Notes: generated from the sequence alone by a model not told the origin. A DNA stretch of 26,185 bases from Clostridiales bacterium (GCA_022777455.1 JALFGI010000318.1:1-26185), one strand, 5' to 3'; shown: positions 15,160 to 24,070, counted from the stretch's first letter. Translations and numbers: made by a program.

Positions 15160-15903
15160 TTATTTGGACACGTCCAGGAAATCCCGTCGGTATTGAGAGG
15201 GGGTGACGCCCTCCGACTTTTTAAACACCTTGGTAAACACCCGGTAATCCCCGAAGCCCAGCTGCTCCGAAATCTCTCCGATGGACAGTGCAGTAGAGAG
15301 CAGCAGCTTCTTCGCCCGCTCCATACGGATGTTGGTCAGATAGGCCAGGAAATTCACTCCGATCTCACTTTTGAACAGCTGGCTGATATACTGGGCGCTA
15401 AGGTGGAATTCCTCCGCCAGAACGCTCAGACTGATATCTTCGCTCAAATGCTCCTGCAAATACCGGGTGATGGCCATAATGGGCCGTTCCTCCCCCTGGG
15501 TTTCCTCCTGGGGCAGCTGCTGACGGAACAGGGCAATTTTCAGATTGTCAATACAAGCGCCGAATTCCTCATAGTTCACAGGTTTCAGAATATAGTCCGT
15601 GATCTTGAGCCGAAGGGCCTCCCTGCAATAGGAAAAATCATCGTAGCCGGACACAATGACAAAAGCGATCTCCGGATGCTTCATGCGGCTGCACTGGATC
15701 ACCTTTAAGCCATTCATAATGGGGATGTTGATGTCCATGATCACAATGTCCGGCTGCAGGGCATCGATCTGGTTCATGGCTTCCATACCGTCAGCGGCTT
15801 CCCCAACCACCTGGCAGTCGTGGGCTTCCCAGTCAAACAGATGCTTGAAGCCCTCCCGGATCATGATTTCATCGTCCACCAACAAAACCCGCAATTTTTT
15901 CAT
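15160..15903 (-). CDS. response regulator, AraC-type DNA-binding output (YesN-like)
   Basis: Transcription regulator of 247 residues. The receiver domain (about 4-118) has the acidic pair D10/D11, phosphoacceptor D57 (IVIMDINIP), S85 in VIVSGYDD and K107 in ILKPV. A short linker leads to an AraC-type double helix-turn-helix domain (about 145-243) with SAQYISQLFKSEIGVNF and GFGDYRVFTKVFKKSEGVTPSQYR. The ATG overlaps the kinase stop (ATGA), so the pair is translated together. By analogy with YesM/YesN systems it should activate target promoters by binding direct repeats upstream of -35. The best candidates in this window are its own operon and the pspC operon. Confidence 0.93.
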   Translation of the reverse strand: MKKLRVLLVDDEIMIREGFKHLFDWEAHDCQVVGEAADGMEAMNQIDALQPDIVIMDINIPIMNGLKVIQCSRMKHPEIAFVIVSGYDDFSYCREALRLKITDYILKPVNYEEFGACIDNLKIALFRQQLPQEETQGEERPIMAITRYLQEHLSEDISLSVLAEEFHLSAQYISQLFKSEIGVNFLAYLTNIRMERAKKLLLSTALSIGEISEQLGFGDYRVFTKVFKKSEGVTPSQYRRDFLDVSK

Positions 15904-17204
15904 ATTGCTTCCTCCTCCAGCGGCAGCCGAATGTGGGCTGTCACACCGCCCGTTTCATTTTCCGTATACCAAAGGCCGTACTCCTGGCCGCAGAGCAGTT
16001 TGATCCGCTTCTGAACATTCAGGATTCCGATGCTGTTTCCTGTCAGCTTGGCAGGCTGCTTGGCGTAGGAGCGCAGCATCCGGTCAACGGCTTCCTTTTT
16101 TCCTTCCTCAAATCCGGCGCCTGTATCACGAATGCAGATTTCCATCTGGTCATCTCCAACCCGGCGGGCGGAAATGGAGACCTCGCCCCGGTAGCCCTTG
16201 TTTTTCAGGCCGTGGAGCAGACTGTTTTCCACAATGGGCTGCATAATGAAATTGGGCACCTGCGTCCCGCCCAGGTCAGGATCAATGTCATAGTTACACC
16301 GAAGCTCCGGATAGCGGTAGCACATCAGCTCCATATAGGCTTCCAGAAGCTCCATTTCATCGTCCAGAGTAACCATGGGCCGGTCTACTTTGACGCTGAG
16401 CCGGAAGAAATCCACCAGGCGCATCAGCAGCTCCGCCACCTTCTTGTCCCCGTTCAGCTGGGCCTGGATGCGGATGGTATCCAGGGTATTATAGAGAAAA
16501 TGGGGATTTACCTGACTTTTCAGGTACAGCATGGACATCTTCTGTTCCAGCAGCTCCGCCCTGAGAATGTCAGGGTTTTCCAGAATCAGGTAAAACGCCA
16601 GCGTAATCAGGGTAATGCCCAGTCCACTGATCAGCCAGGTATGGTTGAAGGCCTGGAGGGTCGTGCCGATCAGCTCCACGGTGCAGGCAATCAGAATGGC
16701 ATTTTTCTCCTTCCTGTCAATTCCCTTCCAGTTGAACAGCAGCAGCCCGGTGCCCAGGAGAAAATAGAACGCGACGCTGAGATAGCAGAAGGTCACGTGG
16801 ATGCCGTCGGAGTAATTCCCGGCAGGGGTGACTGCGTAATGAATGGGCAGGAGCATATCCCCCACCTCCGCCACCACCAGATAAATCCCGGCAAGGGTAT
16901 CCAGCCGCCGGGGCTTGCCGGTTTCCTCCTCCACCAGAATGGCGATATACTGGTAGAACAGATAAAACACCAGGATCATGGTCCCGATGAACAGCCGGTG
17001 GAACATATTATTCAGAAACAGGGGCACTGTTTCCAGATGATTCACCGTATAAACCGTGATTCCGTCAAAGACCAGGTGGCACAAAACCACCACCAGAAGC
17101 ATGGAAAAGGTGTGGTGCAGCTGGGTAAATTTCTTTTCCGCGGCAAAATAGGAATAGGCCACAAAGGCCAGCACCAGAAACAGTGCTATCTCCATTCGAA
17201 TCAT
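15900..17204 (-). CDS. sensor histidine kinase (YesM/LytS type)
   Basis: Membrane kinase of 434 residues that phosphorylates the response regulator encoded next to it. The N-terminal half (about 4-207) holds six or seven hydrophobic helices with short loops and no large extracellular domain, so it probably senses within or at the membrane. The His_kinase domain carries H235 in SQVNPHFLYNTLD. The GHKL ATPase domain has the N-box QPIVENSLLHG, RDTGAGF and GNSIGILNVQKRI. The ATG at 17204 follows GAGGAGGAATCAGG. The few-loop architecture resembles intramembrane-sensing kinases of cell-envelope responses, but the family assignment by sequence is the HisK_5TM/YesM group. The signal is unknown. Confidence 0.92.
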   Translation of the reverse strand: MIRMEIALFLVLAFVAYSYFAAEKKFTQLHHTFSMLLVVVLCHLVFDGITVYTVNHLETVPLFLNNMFHRLFIGTMILVFYLFYQYIAILVEEETGKPRRLDTLAGIYLVVAEVGDMLLPIHYAVTPAGNYSDGIHVTFCYLSVAFYFLLGTGLLLFNWKGIDRKEKNAILIACTVELIGTTLQAFNHTWLISGLGITLITLAFYLILENPDILRAELLEQKMSMLYLKSQVNPHFLYNTLDTIRIQAQLNGDKKVAELLMRLVDFFRLSVKVDRPMVTLDDEMELLEAYMELMCYRYPELRCNYDIDPDLGGTQVPNFIMQPIVENSLLHGLKNKGYRGEVSISARRVGDDQMEICIRDTGAGFEEGKKEAVDRMLRSYAKQPAKLTGNSIGILNVQKRIKLLCGQEYGLWYTENETGGVTAHIRLPLEEEAI

Positions 17205-17226
17205 CCTGATTCCTCCTCTTCTCTGA

Positions 17227-17290
17227 ATTATATTGGAAACTTCAAAAAGTTGATAGAGGGAAAGCTGACAAAAATGTGCTCATTTTATAG
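17227..17290 (-). promoter_or_regulatory. promoter and shared upstream element of the two-component operon
   Basis: On the reverse strand, TATAAT (17227-17232), a 17-bp spacer, CTATCAA (17250-17256), 16 bp, CACATT (17273-17278) and CTATA at 17286-17290. The spacing and words equal those before pspC. A wider interrupted inverted repeat, GCTGAC/GTCAGC with AAAATG/CATTTT nested inside (17264-17296), overlaps the upstream part. Confidence 0.65.
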
Positions 17291-17354
17291 GTCAGCCCCT
17301 TACCAAAAATGAAGGATATCGCAGAAGCGCTTCCAACTGCGTCGCAGAAAGACG

Positions 17355-17393
17355 AAAGCGTGCCCACGGTTGTTTTCCTCGTGGACACGCTTT
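17355..17393 (-). terminator. terminator of the nucleotide-sugar operon
   Basis: A 14-nt stem with one mismatch (17355-17368 with 17380-17393) and an 11-nt loop lies directly after the stop codon of the phosphohexomutase gene. The reverse-strand tail TCGTCTTTC is only moderately T-rich. Confidence 0.65.
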
Positions 17394-17396
17394 CTG

Positions 17397-19079
17397 TTAC
17401 ATCACCATCTGAGCGGATTTCATAATTTCCGATTCGATTTCCCGGGCTGCCGCTTCCGTTTCCCCGCTGACGGAAACATAAAACTTCAGCTTGGGTTCCG
17501 TACCGGAAGGACGCACGACGATGGAGCAATGATCCTCCAGCAGGAATTTCAGCACATCCGACTTGGGCAGTCCATCCAGACCGGTTCCATAGTCCAGCAG
17601 CTTCACGACCCTCTTCCCGCCAAACTCCGAAATACCGCTGCGGAAGGATTTCATGATCTGCTGCATTTTTCCGAAGCCGGCACTTCCATCAAATTCAAAG
17701 CTGTGCAGGGTATTGAGGCAGTAGCCATAGGTTTTGTACAGCTCCTCCAGCTTCTCCAAAAGGCTGATGCCCCGGGTGGCATAGTAGCTGAACATTTCGC
17801 AGATCATGTACGCGCCGTTCACGCCGTCCTTGTCCCGGACGTAGGCGCCGGTGAGATAGCCATAGCTTTCCTCAAAGCCAAAAATAAAGCTATCCGCCCT
17901 GCCCTGCTGTTCCAGCTTGCCGATCTGCTCGCCGATAAACTTGAAACCCGTCAGCACATTCACGGTTCTGACACCGTAGTGCCGGGCAATCTGTTCTCCC
18001 ATATCCATGGTGACAATGGTTTTCACCATCACAGGATCGGCAGGCATTTTGCCATGCTTGATGCGCTGGCTGCAAATATAGTCCAGCAGCAGCATTCCCG
18101 TCTCATTGCCGGAGAGCAACTGATAGGTCCCCGCCGGAGTTTTCACGGCAATGCCCACCCGGTCGCAATCCGGGTCGGTGGCAAGGAGCAAATCCGCCTT
18201 GCATCTGCGGGCATATTCCATGCCCAAGGCCATGGCTTCCCGAATCTCCGGGTTGGGATAGGGGCAGGTGGGGAAATTGCCGTCCGGCTGCTCCTGCTCC
18301 GGCACCACCGTGATGTTGGTATAGCCCATCTCCCGAAGGGTCCGGGTGACCGGCTTTAAACCGGAACCGTTCAGGGGCGTGTATACGATGGAGACATTTT
18401 GATCCACCGTCTCGCCATACAGCACCGACTGCCGCTTTACTTCCTCCACAAAGGCGGTATAAACTTCCCCGGGGATGTACTGAATTCTGCCGTTTTCCAT
18501 CGCCGCATCAAAACTGCCCGACAGAACATCTTCAAAAACATCCAGCTTTTCGATATCGGCCAGGATTTCCGCCGCCGCTTCGGTGGTGATCTGGCAGCCG
18601 TCGGAGCCGTAAACCTTGTAGCCGTTGTACTTGCTGGGGTTATGGGATGCCGTGATCATGACTCCGGCAGAGCAGCCCAGATACCGGGTTGCAAAGGAGA
18701 CCGTGGGCACCGGCATCAGTGTGGGCCAGATGTGAACCCTTACCCCATTGGCCGCGAAAACAGACGCTGCCGTCTTTGCAAACACATCGCTTTTGATGCG
18801 GCTGTCGTAGCCAATGACAACCGAGGGAGTCGGGAACTTCTTTTTCAGGTAGTCCGCCAGACCCTGGGATGCTTTTGCCACGGTATAGACGTTCATCCGG
18901 TTGGTTCCGGCACCGATAACGCCCCGAAGGCCTCCCGTACCGAAGGTCAAATCCCGGTAGAAAGCATCCTCCATTCGGGGCCTGTCCATCTGCCGCAGCT
19001 CCCGGGCCACGTCCTCATCTGCGCCGGCACGGGACAGCCAGCGTTCGTATTCCTTCTGAATATCCGCAGTCTGTTTCAT
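17397..19079 (-). CDS. phosphoglucomutase/phosphomannomutase
   Basis: Interconverts hexose-1- and hexose-6-phosphates. Beside manA and manC its likely role is mannose-6-P to mannose-1-P, though the sequence type also suits glucose phosphates. The 560-residue length fits the PgcA-like alpha-D-phosphohexomutases. Motifs: FGTGGLRG at 46-53; active-site TASHNP at 143-148 with phosphoserine S145; the Mg-binding loop DPDCDR at 302-307; the sugar-binding FEESYGY near 390; and the phosphate-binding RPSGTEPK at 523-530. The ATG at 19079 follows AGAGGATAAG, 4 bp after the manA stop. It is the last gene of the operon. Confidence 0.9.
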   Translation of the reverse strand: MKQTADIQKEYERWLSRAGADEDVARELRQMDRPRMEDAFYRDLTFGTGGLRGVIGAGTNRMNVYTVAKASQGLADYLKKKFPTPSVVIGYDSRIKSDVFAKTAASVFAANGVRVHIWPTLMPVPTVSFATRYLGCSAGVMITASHNPSKYNGYKVYGSDGCQITTEAAAEILADIEKLDVFEDVLSGSFDAAMENGRIQYIPGEVYTAFVEEVKRQSVLYGETVDQNVSIVYTPLNGSGLKPVTRTLREMGYTNITVVPEQEQPDGNFPTCPYPNPEIREAMALGMEYARRCKADLLLATDPDCDRVGIAVKTPAGTYQLLSGNETGMLLLDYICSQRIKHGKMPADPVMVKTIVTMDMGEQIARHYGVRTVNVLTGFKFIGEQIGKLEQQGRADSFIFGFEESYGYLTGAYVRDKDGVNGAYMICEMFSYYATRGISLLEKLEELYKTYGYCLNTLHSFEFDGSAGFGKMQQIMKSFRSGISEFGGKRVVKLLDYGTGLDGLPKSDVLKFLLEDHCSIVVRPSGTEPKLKFYVSVSGETEAAAREIESEIMKSAQMVM

Positions 19080-19083
19080 TCAC

Positions 19084-20061
19084 TTATCCTCTTACATCCA
19101 AAAACTGGGCCTGGCCATGGATTTTCATGGGCGCAGAATCCGCGGGGACAAAAATACAGTCGCCCTTATAAAAGACGATTTCGTCCCTTCCAAACCGAAT
19201 GATGCCGCAGCCGTTGACACAGAGCAGCACCCGGAAGGACAGCGCATCCGCCCGGTAAGTTACCTGCTGCCGCCGCTCGGTGTTGACGATCATGCGGTAA
19301 ACCTCGAAGTATTTGCACCGGCAAAGCAGCTCCGAGGCCACGCCCTGCCGGTATTTCAGTACCCGCAGGGGCTGCTTTGGCTCTGCGCTGCTGTTCAGAT
19401 TTGCCGCCCGGAGTGCTTTGTCAATATGCAGCTCCCGCTTTTTTCTGTCCTTTCCCACCCGGTCATAGTCATAAAGCCGATAGGTCAGGTTGGAACTTTC
19501 CTGGATTTCCGCCACCAACGCTCCGGCACCAATGGCATGGATGGTTCCGGCTTCCACGAAGAACACATCATCCTTCTGCACCGGCACCTTCTGAAGGGCT
19601 TTCAGAAGTGTTCCTTCCGCAATCATCCGACGCATTTCTTCCCGGTTGCTGTCATGCTTCAAGCCATAGATCAGGCTGGCATCCTTTCCGGCATCCAAAA
19701 CATACCACATTTCCGACTTGCCCCGCTGGCCGTTTTCATTGACCAAGGCAAATTCATCGGTGGGATGGACCTGGACGGACAAATCCTGTTTGGCATCAAT
19801 GAATTTGATCAGAATGGGCAGGGAACTATCTCCGACGTGTCTGGTTCCCAGGTATTCCGGATGGGATGCAATCACATCAGCCAGGCTCTCCCCTTCAAAC
19901 ATTCCGCCCGCCACGAAGCTCAGGCCGTCAGGATGGGTGGAGCATTCCCAGGTTTCCGCCAGAGGAGACAGCTCTATTCGTTTTTCGAATTCGTCGTTTA
20001 ATCGTTTTCCGCCCCAGAGGTAGTCCTTTCCGGAAGGGCGAAGCAAAAACGGGTTATTCAC
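19084..20061 (-). CDS. manA: mannose-6-phosphate isomerase, class I
   Basis: Zinc enzyme converting fructose-6-P to mannose-6-P, feeding GDP-mannose synthesis. The 325-residue product has the short bacterial form. The zinc ligands are Q97 and H99 in SVQVHPTDEFA, E117 in GKSEMWYVL, and H175 in EAGTIHAIGAG. The C-terminal beta domain continues to the end. Translation starts at GTG (20061) after AAAGGAAGGG. The gene lies 31 bp after manC and 4 bp before the mutase gene, so the three GDP-mannose supply genes are adjacent. Confidence 0.95.
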   Translation of the reverse strand: MNNPFLLRPSGKDYLWGGKRLNDEFEKRIELSPLAETWECSTHPDGLSFVAGGMFEGESLADVIASHPEYLGTRHVGDSSLPILIKFIDAKQDLSVQVHPTDEFALVNENGQRGKSEMWYVLDAGKDASLIYGLKHDSNREEMRRMIAEGTLLKALQKVPVQKDDVFFVEAGTIHAIGAGALVAEIQESSNLTYRLYDYDRVGKDRKKRELHIDKALRAANLNSSAEPKQPLRVLKYRQGVASELLCRCKYFEVYRMIVNTERRQQVTYRADALSFRVLLCVNGCGIIRFGRDEIVFYKGDCIFVPADSAPMKIHGQAQFLDVRG

Positions 20062-20092
20062 TTTTCCCTTCCTTTCCGGAGTGGTTCTGTAG

Positions 20093-21409
20093 TCAATATT
20101 CCAGCTGATACTTCTGCTTGTCCTGGACGTTGATCTCCTTGCCCAGCTGCACTTCGATCAGCTTCAGTTCCGTCTCCGCTACCACCGTATGGCGGCATCC
20201 GGCAGACATGGTGATCACATCACCGGCCTTTACCGCTTGCTCAAAGCCATCCACAATGGTTCTTCCCCGACCGGCGATCACCACCCAGACCTCATCCCGG
20301 TTCCGGTGGCTGTGGTAATTCATACTCTGCCCGGGATTCAGGGTAACCTTGATGGTCATGGATTCCTTCTCCACATCCAGCACCTTAAAGCTGCCCCAGC
20401 TCTTGTCGGCAAACATGATTTGCTGCTCGAATTCATCCACATAGGGCTTGATGTAGCTGCTGCGGTCCTTATCCGCCACCAGGATTCCCTCCGGGGAGGC
20501 GGATATCACCACATCATGGAGGCCCATAGCAAGAATCGGTACGTCCATCTCATTGACAATATGAACGCCCCCACAGGTGTGATCCAATACGCCCTTGCCG
20601 ACCACCGATTCCCCCATGGCTTCCGTCAGGGTGTTCCAGGTGCCCAGGTCCTTCCAGGCGCCGGAAAACCGTTTTACCTGGATTTTCTCTTCCTTTTCCA
20701 CCACGGCGTAGTCAAAGGAGATTTTTGTCAGGGTATCGTACTTGGCAAAAAGGTCGTCGTAATCCGTAAAATCAATCAGCTCGTGGGCCTTGTCCAGCAC
20801 ATATTTCAGCTTGTAGGCGAACACGCCGCCGTTCCAGAGGGCACCCTGCGCAATGTACTCTGCCGCCACGTCGGCGGTGGGTTTTTCCTTGAAGGTCTTT
20901 ACCCTTGCAATGGGGTCGGTGTTCTCGGGAATGATATAGCCGTACTTCTCGCTGGGATAGGTGGGCTCCATACCCATGAGGACCAGGTTCGCTTCTCCCT
21001 TGGCGGCCTGTTCCGCCAGACCCGTCAACGCTGTAAAGTAATCATCCTCCACATAGGGGTCTACTGGGCAGACCACCACAGGCTCCTCCGGAGAAACCTT
21101 CATCACATCCGCCAGGTAAGCGCTGGCCAGGGCGATGGCCGGGAAGGTATCCCGGCGGCAGGGCTCTACAGAAATCCCCACCTCGTCCCCCAGTTGGTTA
21201 TGGATGGAAGACACCTGAGTCTTGCTGGTGGCGATGGTCACCGTTGCGGAAGGGTCCGCCTTTTTGATCTGGCGGTAGACCCGCTGGACCATGGATTCAT
21301 AGGTGCCGTCCGCCTGCTTGAAAATCTTGATAAACTGCTTGGAACGGATATCATTGGACAGCGGCCACAGACGTTTTCCGGAGCCGCCGGAAAGCAAAAC
21401 AATATTCAT
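20093..21409 (-). CDS. manC: mannose-1-phosphate guanylyltransferase with C-terminal cupin domain
   Basis: Makes GDP-mannose from mannose-1-P and GTP. The nucleotidyltransferase domain begins with LSGGSGKRLWPLS (6-18). It then has PCRRDTFPAIALA near 82-94, VCPVDPYV (the metal-binding DxD-like region), KTFKEKP in place of the usual FxEKP, and LWNGGVFAYK. A left-handed helix region leads to a cupin domain (about 340-438) with YHSHRNRDEVWVVIAGRG. At 438 residues it is slightly shorter than the two-domain ManC proteins of about 470. The cupin resembles type II phosphomannose isomerases, but the isomerase step is probably carried out by the adjacent ManA. The start has GGAGAAG at good spacing. Confidence 0.94.
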   Translation of the reverse strand: MNIVLLSGGSGKRLWPLSNDIRSKQFIKIFKQADGTYESMVQRVYRQIKKADPSATVTIATSKTQVSSIHNQLGDEVGISVEPCRRDTFPAIALASAYLADVMKVSPEEPVVVCPVDPYVEDDYFTALTGLAEQAAKGEANLVLMGMEPTYPSEKYGYIIPENTDPIARVKTFKEKPTADVAAEYIAQGALWNGGVFAYKLKYVLDKAHELIDFTDYDDLFAKYDTLTKISFDYAVVEKEEKIQVKRFSGAWKDLGTWNTLTEAMGESVVGKGVLDHTCGGVHIVNEMDVPILAMGLHDVVISASPEGILVADKDRSSYIKPYVDEFEQQIMFADKSWGSFKVLDVEKESMTIKVTLNPGQSMNYHSHRNRDEVWVVIAGRGRTIVDGFEQAVKAGDVITMSAGCRHTVVAETELKLIEVQLGKEINVQDKQKYQLEY

Positions 21410-21433
21410 AGTTCTTCTCCCGCTGTGTGATCA

Positions 21434-22285
21434 TCAGTACATTTGCTGACGGGGATACCACCAGGTCGTCCGGTGGGCAGTGGCACTGTTGCACAGCCGA
21501 ATCTGCTCCATATCCTCCGGCGCGATCTCGAAATCCAGCTTCCGGTTTTCCTGCAGATGCAGCAGATTTCGGGAGGAACAGATGGGAACATTGCCCATTT
21601 GCAGATTCCATTTCAGGGCGATCTGTGCCCGGGAAACAGCGTATTTCTCCCCAATTTCCTGCAATTTACTTTTCACTTCCTCCTCCGTGACGGAGAGGGA
21701 GCCCCAGCCCTGAACGGCGATGCCCCGGTTCCGGCAGAAGTCAGCCAGACCTCTTTGCTGGAACTGGGGATTGATTTCCAGCTGGTTGATTTCCGGGACC
21801 ACCCGGCAGTTCTCCGTGATCTGAAGAACGTGGCGTTCCAGGAAGTTGGAAACGCCGATGTGCTTCACCGTTCCCTCTTCCGCAAGCGCTTCCATTTCCT
21901 TCCAGACGGAGATATTTCTCTGCGCATAACTTAGCTCCGAGTATCTGGGCACCGGCTGGTGAATCAGATAGGAATCCACGAAGTCAAGCCCCAGCCGCTC
22001 CAGGCTTTCCTGAAGCTGGGGACGCACCGAGCTGCCGTCATAGGGCATCACGGGATAGAATTTGGTTTGAATGAACAGTTCGTCCCTGGAAACACCCCGG
22101 GCAAAGAGGCTTTTCAGGGCCTTACCCAGGATTTCCTCCGTACCGTAGGAGTAAGCGGTGTCGAGAAAGCGGTAGCCGCTGAGCACCGCCTGCTCGATCA
22201 GCTCCGCCATTTTTTCAGGCTGCTCTTTGTCCAGCTCCGCCGTGCCCAGGCCGATTCCATAGGGCCAATCCTGAATATTACACAT
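21434..22285 (-). CDS. aldo/keto reductase
   Basis: NAD(P)H-dependent carbonyl reductase of 283 residues with a TIM-barrel fold. Counting from this start, the catalytic tetrad is D42, Y47, K75 and H109, within GYRFLDTAYSYG, IQTKFY and YLIHQP. The family's HIGVSNF and NQLEINPQ segments follow. The usual C-terminal cofactor phosphate motif (I-P-K-S) is replaced by ICSSRN, so cofactor preference is open. The start is taken at ATG 22285, with GGGAG nine bases upstream. Another in-frame ATG at 22294 has its GGGAG too close. Both overlap the transketolase gene end (22278). Operon position suggests reduction of a keto sugar or related intermediate. Confidence 0.88.
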   Translation of the reverse strand: MCNIQDWPYGIGLGTAELDKEQPEKMAELIEQAVLSGYRFLDTAYSYGTEEILGKALKSLFARGVSRDELFIQTKFYPVMPYDGSSVRPQLQESLERLGLDFVDSYLIHQPVPRYSELSYAQRNISVWKEMEALAEEGTVKHIGVSNFLERHVLQITENCRVVPEINQLEINPQFQQRGLADFCRNRGIAVQGWGSLSVTEEEVKSKLQEIGEKYAVSRAQIALKWNLQMGNVPICSSRNLLHLQENRKLDFEIAPEDMEQIRLCNSATAHRTTWWYPRQQMY

Positions 22286-23234
22286 GGTCTGCATCTCCCA
22301 TCATGGCCAGTATCTGCTTTTTCAGTCCGTTTTTGTCGATTTCAAACATGGCATACAGGTAATCCGGCCTTGCCATGGGAACAAAACGGTCAGAAATGCC
22401 CGCGATTTTGAATTTCGTCCCCAGGCCCTCTTCCGCGATCACCGCTGCAACCTGATAGCCCAAGCCGCCGATGGTATTGTGATCCTGGGCTGCCAGTACA
22501 AAGCCTGTTTTCGCCGCATCCCGGATGGCCTGCTTGTCCACCGGCTTGATGGTGTGCATATCCACCACCCGAATGCGCTTTCCGGTTTCCTGCCGGATTT
22601 CCTCAGCGGCTTCCACCGCATACTGCACCAAAACGCCGGAGCAGATAATGGCACCGTCATCGCCCTCAACGGGGATGGATGCCTTGCCGATCTGATATTC
22701 ATAGTCCACCGGGTAAATGTCAACAGAGGGAACAACACTGACCCGCATGTAGATGGGGCCGTTCCAGTCCAAAGTGGCCTGCAGCATCTTCTGAGCCTGA
22801 AGTCCGTCGCTTGGCTCCAGCACCGTCATGTTGGGAAAGGCGGTCATGATGCCGCAATCCTCAATGCTCCAGTGGGTGGCACCGGAGAGTCCCCCGGAGA
22901 CACCAGCGTAAACGCCCACTAAGACTGCGTTGGCATTGGCGTAGGCAATGTCCGTGCGGCACTGCTCGCAGGCTCTCATAGAGACAAAGGATGCCATGGA
23001 AAAGGCATAAGGCTTGAAGCCCTCCCGGCAAAGACCGGCTGCAAAGCCCACCATGTTCTGTTCGGCAATGCCAGTATTATACATTCTGTCCGGGTAACGC
23101 TCCATGAATTTTTCCATCCGGCAGGACCGGAACAAATCCGCGGAGACCGCAACAACCTTCTCGTCCTGTGCCGCCAGGTCCACCATATAATTGCCAACCA
23201 CTTCACGGACCCATCTTTTCTTCTTTTCCACCAT
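22278..23234 (-). CDS. transketolase, C-terminal subunit
   Basis: The pyrimidine-binding and C-terminal half of a two-subunit transketolase, 318 residues. E58 in NTGIAEQNM is the glutamate that activates the thiamine diphosphate cofactor. SGATHWSIEDCGIM follows, matching the conserved GPTHQ-xxED segment. The C-terminal domain holds VVDMHTIKPVDKQAI and DHNTIGGLGYQVA. The start ATG at 23234 overlaps the stop of the N-terminal subunit gene (TGATG). The preceding GTG at 23237 is also possible. Split transketolases occur both in pentose metabolism of Clostridia and in polysaccharide loci. Here the genes sit inside a nucleotide-sugar operon, pointing to a special two-carbon transfer rather than a housekeeping role. 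Confidence 0.92.
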   Translation of the reverse strand: MVEKKKRWVREVVGNYMVDLAAQDEKVVAVSADLFRSCRMEKFMERYPDRMYNTGIAEQNMVGFAAGLCREGFKPYAFSMASFVSMRACEQCRTDIAYANANAVLVGVYAGVSGGLSGATHWSIEDCGIMTAFPNMTVLEPSDGLQAQKMLQATLDWNGPIYMRVSVVPSVDIYPVDYEYQIGKASIPVEGDDGAIICSGVLVQYAVEAAEEIRQETGKRIRVVDMHTIKPVDKQAIRDAAKTGFVLAAQDHNTIGGLGYQVAAVIAEEGLGTKFKIAGISDRFVPMARPDYLYAMFEIDKNGLKKQILAMMGDADHV

Positions 23235-24070
23235 CACAGCTCCGCCTTTTCCTGGATTTCTTTCATGGCCTGCTCATATTGCTCTGCCGTCAGTTTCCCG
23301 GCATGCCAGTTCACATTATCTTCCATGAAGCTGACGCCGTTTCCTTTTACGGTGTGGGCCACAATGACGGTAGGAACCTGGGCGGTGGGCTCCGGAAGGC
23401 TGTCGAAGGCAGCCTTGATCTGCTCCATGCAGTGGCCGTTCATTTCCAGAACATTCCAACCGAAGGCCCGGTATTTTTCACCGACGCTGTTGATGCCCGT
23501 CAGTTCTTCCAACGTTCCGTCGGCTTCCAGGCCGTTGCAGTCAACAACGGCAACCAGATTGCCCAGGCGATAATGGGCTGCGTGCATGGCAGCTTCCCAC
23601 ACGGACCCCTCGCCCTGCTCTCCGTCGCCCATCACCACATATACCCGGCTCTCGGTATTTCCCTTCCGCCGCAGTCCGGCAGCGATTCCGGCGCCGATGG
23701 ACAGGCCGTGGCCCAGGCTTCCTGTGGAAACCTCCACAAAGGGATTGACCAGCTTGCAGGAATGCATGGAAAACCTGCCGCCGTTGGTTGCATATTCTTC
23801 AAAAAATTCCTCTTTGCGGAAGCACCCGATTGCCGCCTGATTCAGGCTGGTCACCGCTGCGGCATGTCCCTTGGAGAGGATAAACCGATCCCGCCCCTCT
23901 TCCTCCGGGTTCTGGGGGTTGTATCGCATTTGATACTGCCACAATGCAGTCATCACATCCGCCACGGACAAGTCGCCGCCGATGTGGATGCTCTTTTCGG
24001 CGCAGAGAGTCAGCAGGTCCTTTTTGATCTGCAGCGCCGCCTCTTTCAGCTGGCTCAGGGTTGTCAGCAT
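23234..24070 (-). CDS. transketolase, N-terminal subunit
   Basis: The diphosphate-binding half of the two-subunit transketolase, 278 residues. Motifs: DRFILSKGHAA (61-71) with the conserved substrate/cofactor histidine, STGSLGHGLS (115-124), and the thiamine diphosphate signature beginning GDGEQGEG at 148-155 and closing at DCNG (177-180). Together with the C-terminal subunit it makes a full enzyme transferring two-carbon ketol units. It starts 6 bp after the GDP-sugar epimerase/reductase gene and is coupled to the C-terminal subunit gene by overlap. Confidence 0.92.
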   Translation of the reverse strand: MLTTLSQLKEAALQIKKDLLTLCAEKSIHIGGDLSVADVMTALWQYQMRYNPQNPEEEGRDRFILSKGHAAAVTSLNQAAIGCFRKEEFFEEYATNGGRFSMHSCKLVNPFVEVSTGSLGHGLSIGAGIAAGLRRKGNTESRVYVVMGDGEQGEGSVWEAAMHAAHYRLGNLVAVVDCNGLEADGTLEELTGINSVGEKYRAFGWNVLEMNGHCMEQIKAAFDSLPEPTAQVPTVIVAHTVKGNGVSFMEDNVNWHAGKLTAEQYEQAMKEIQEKAEL

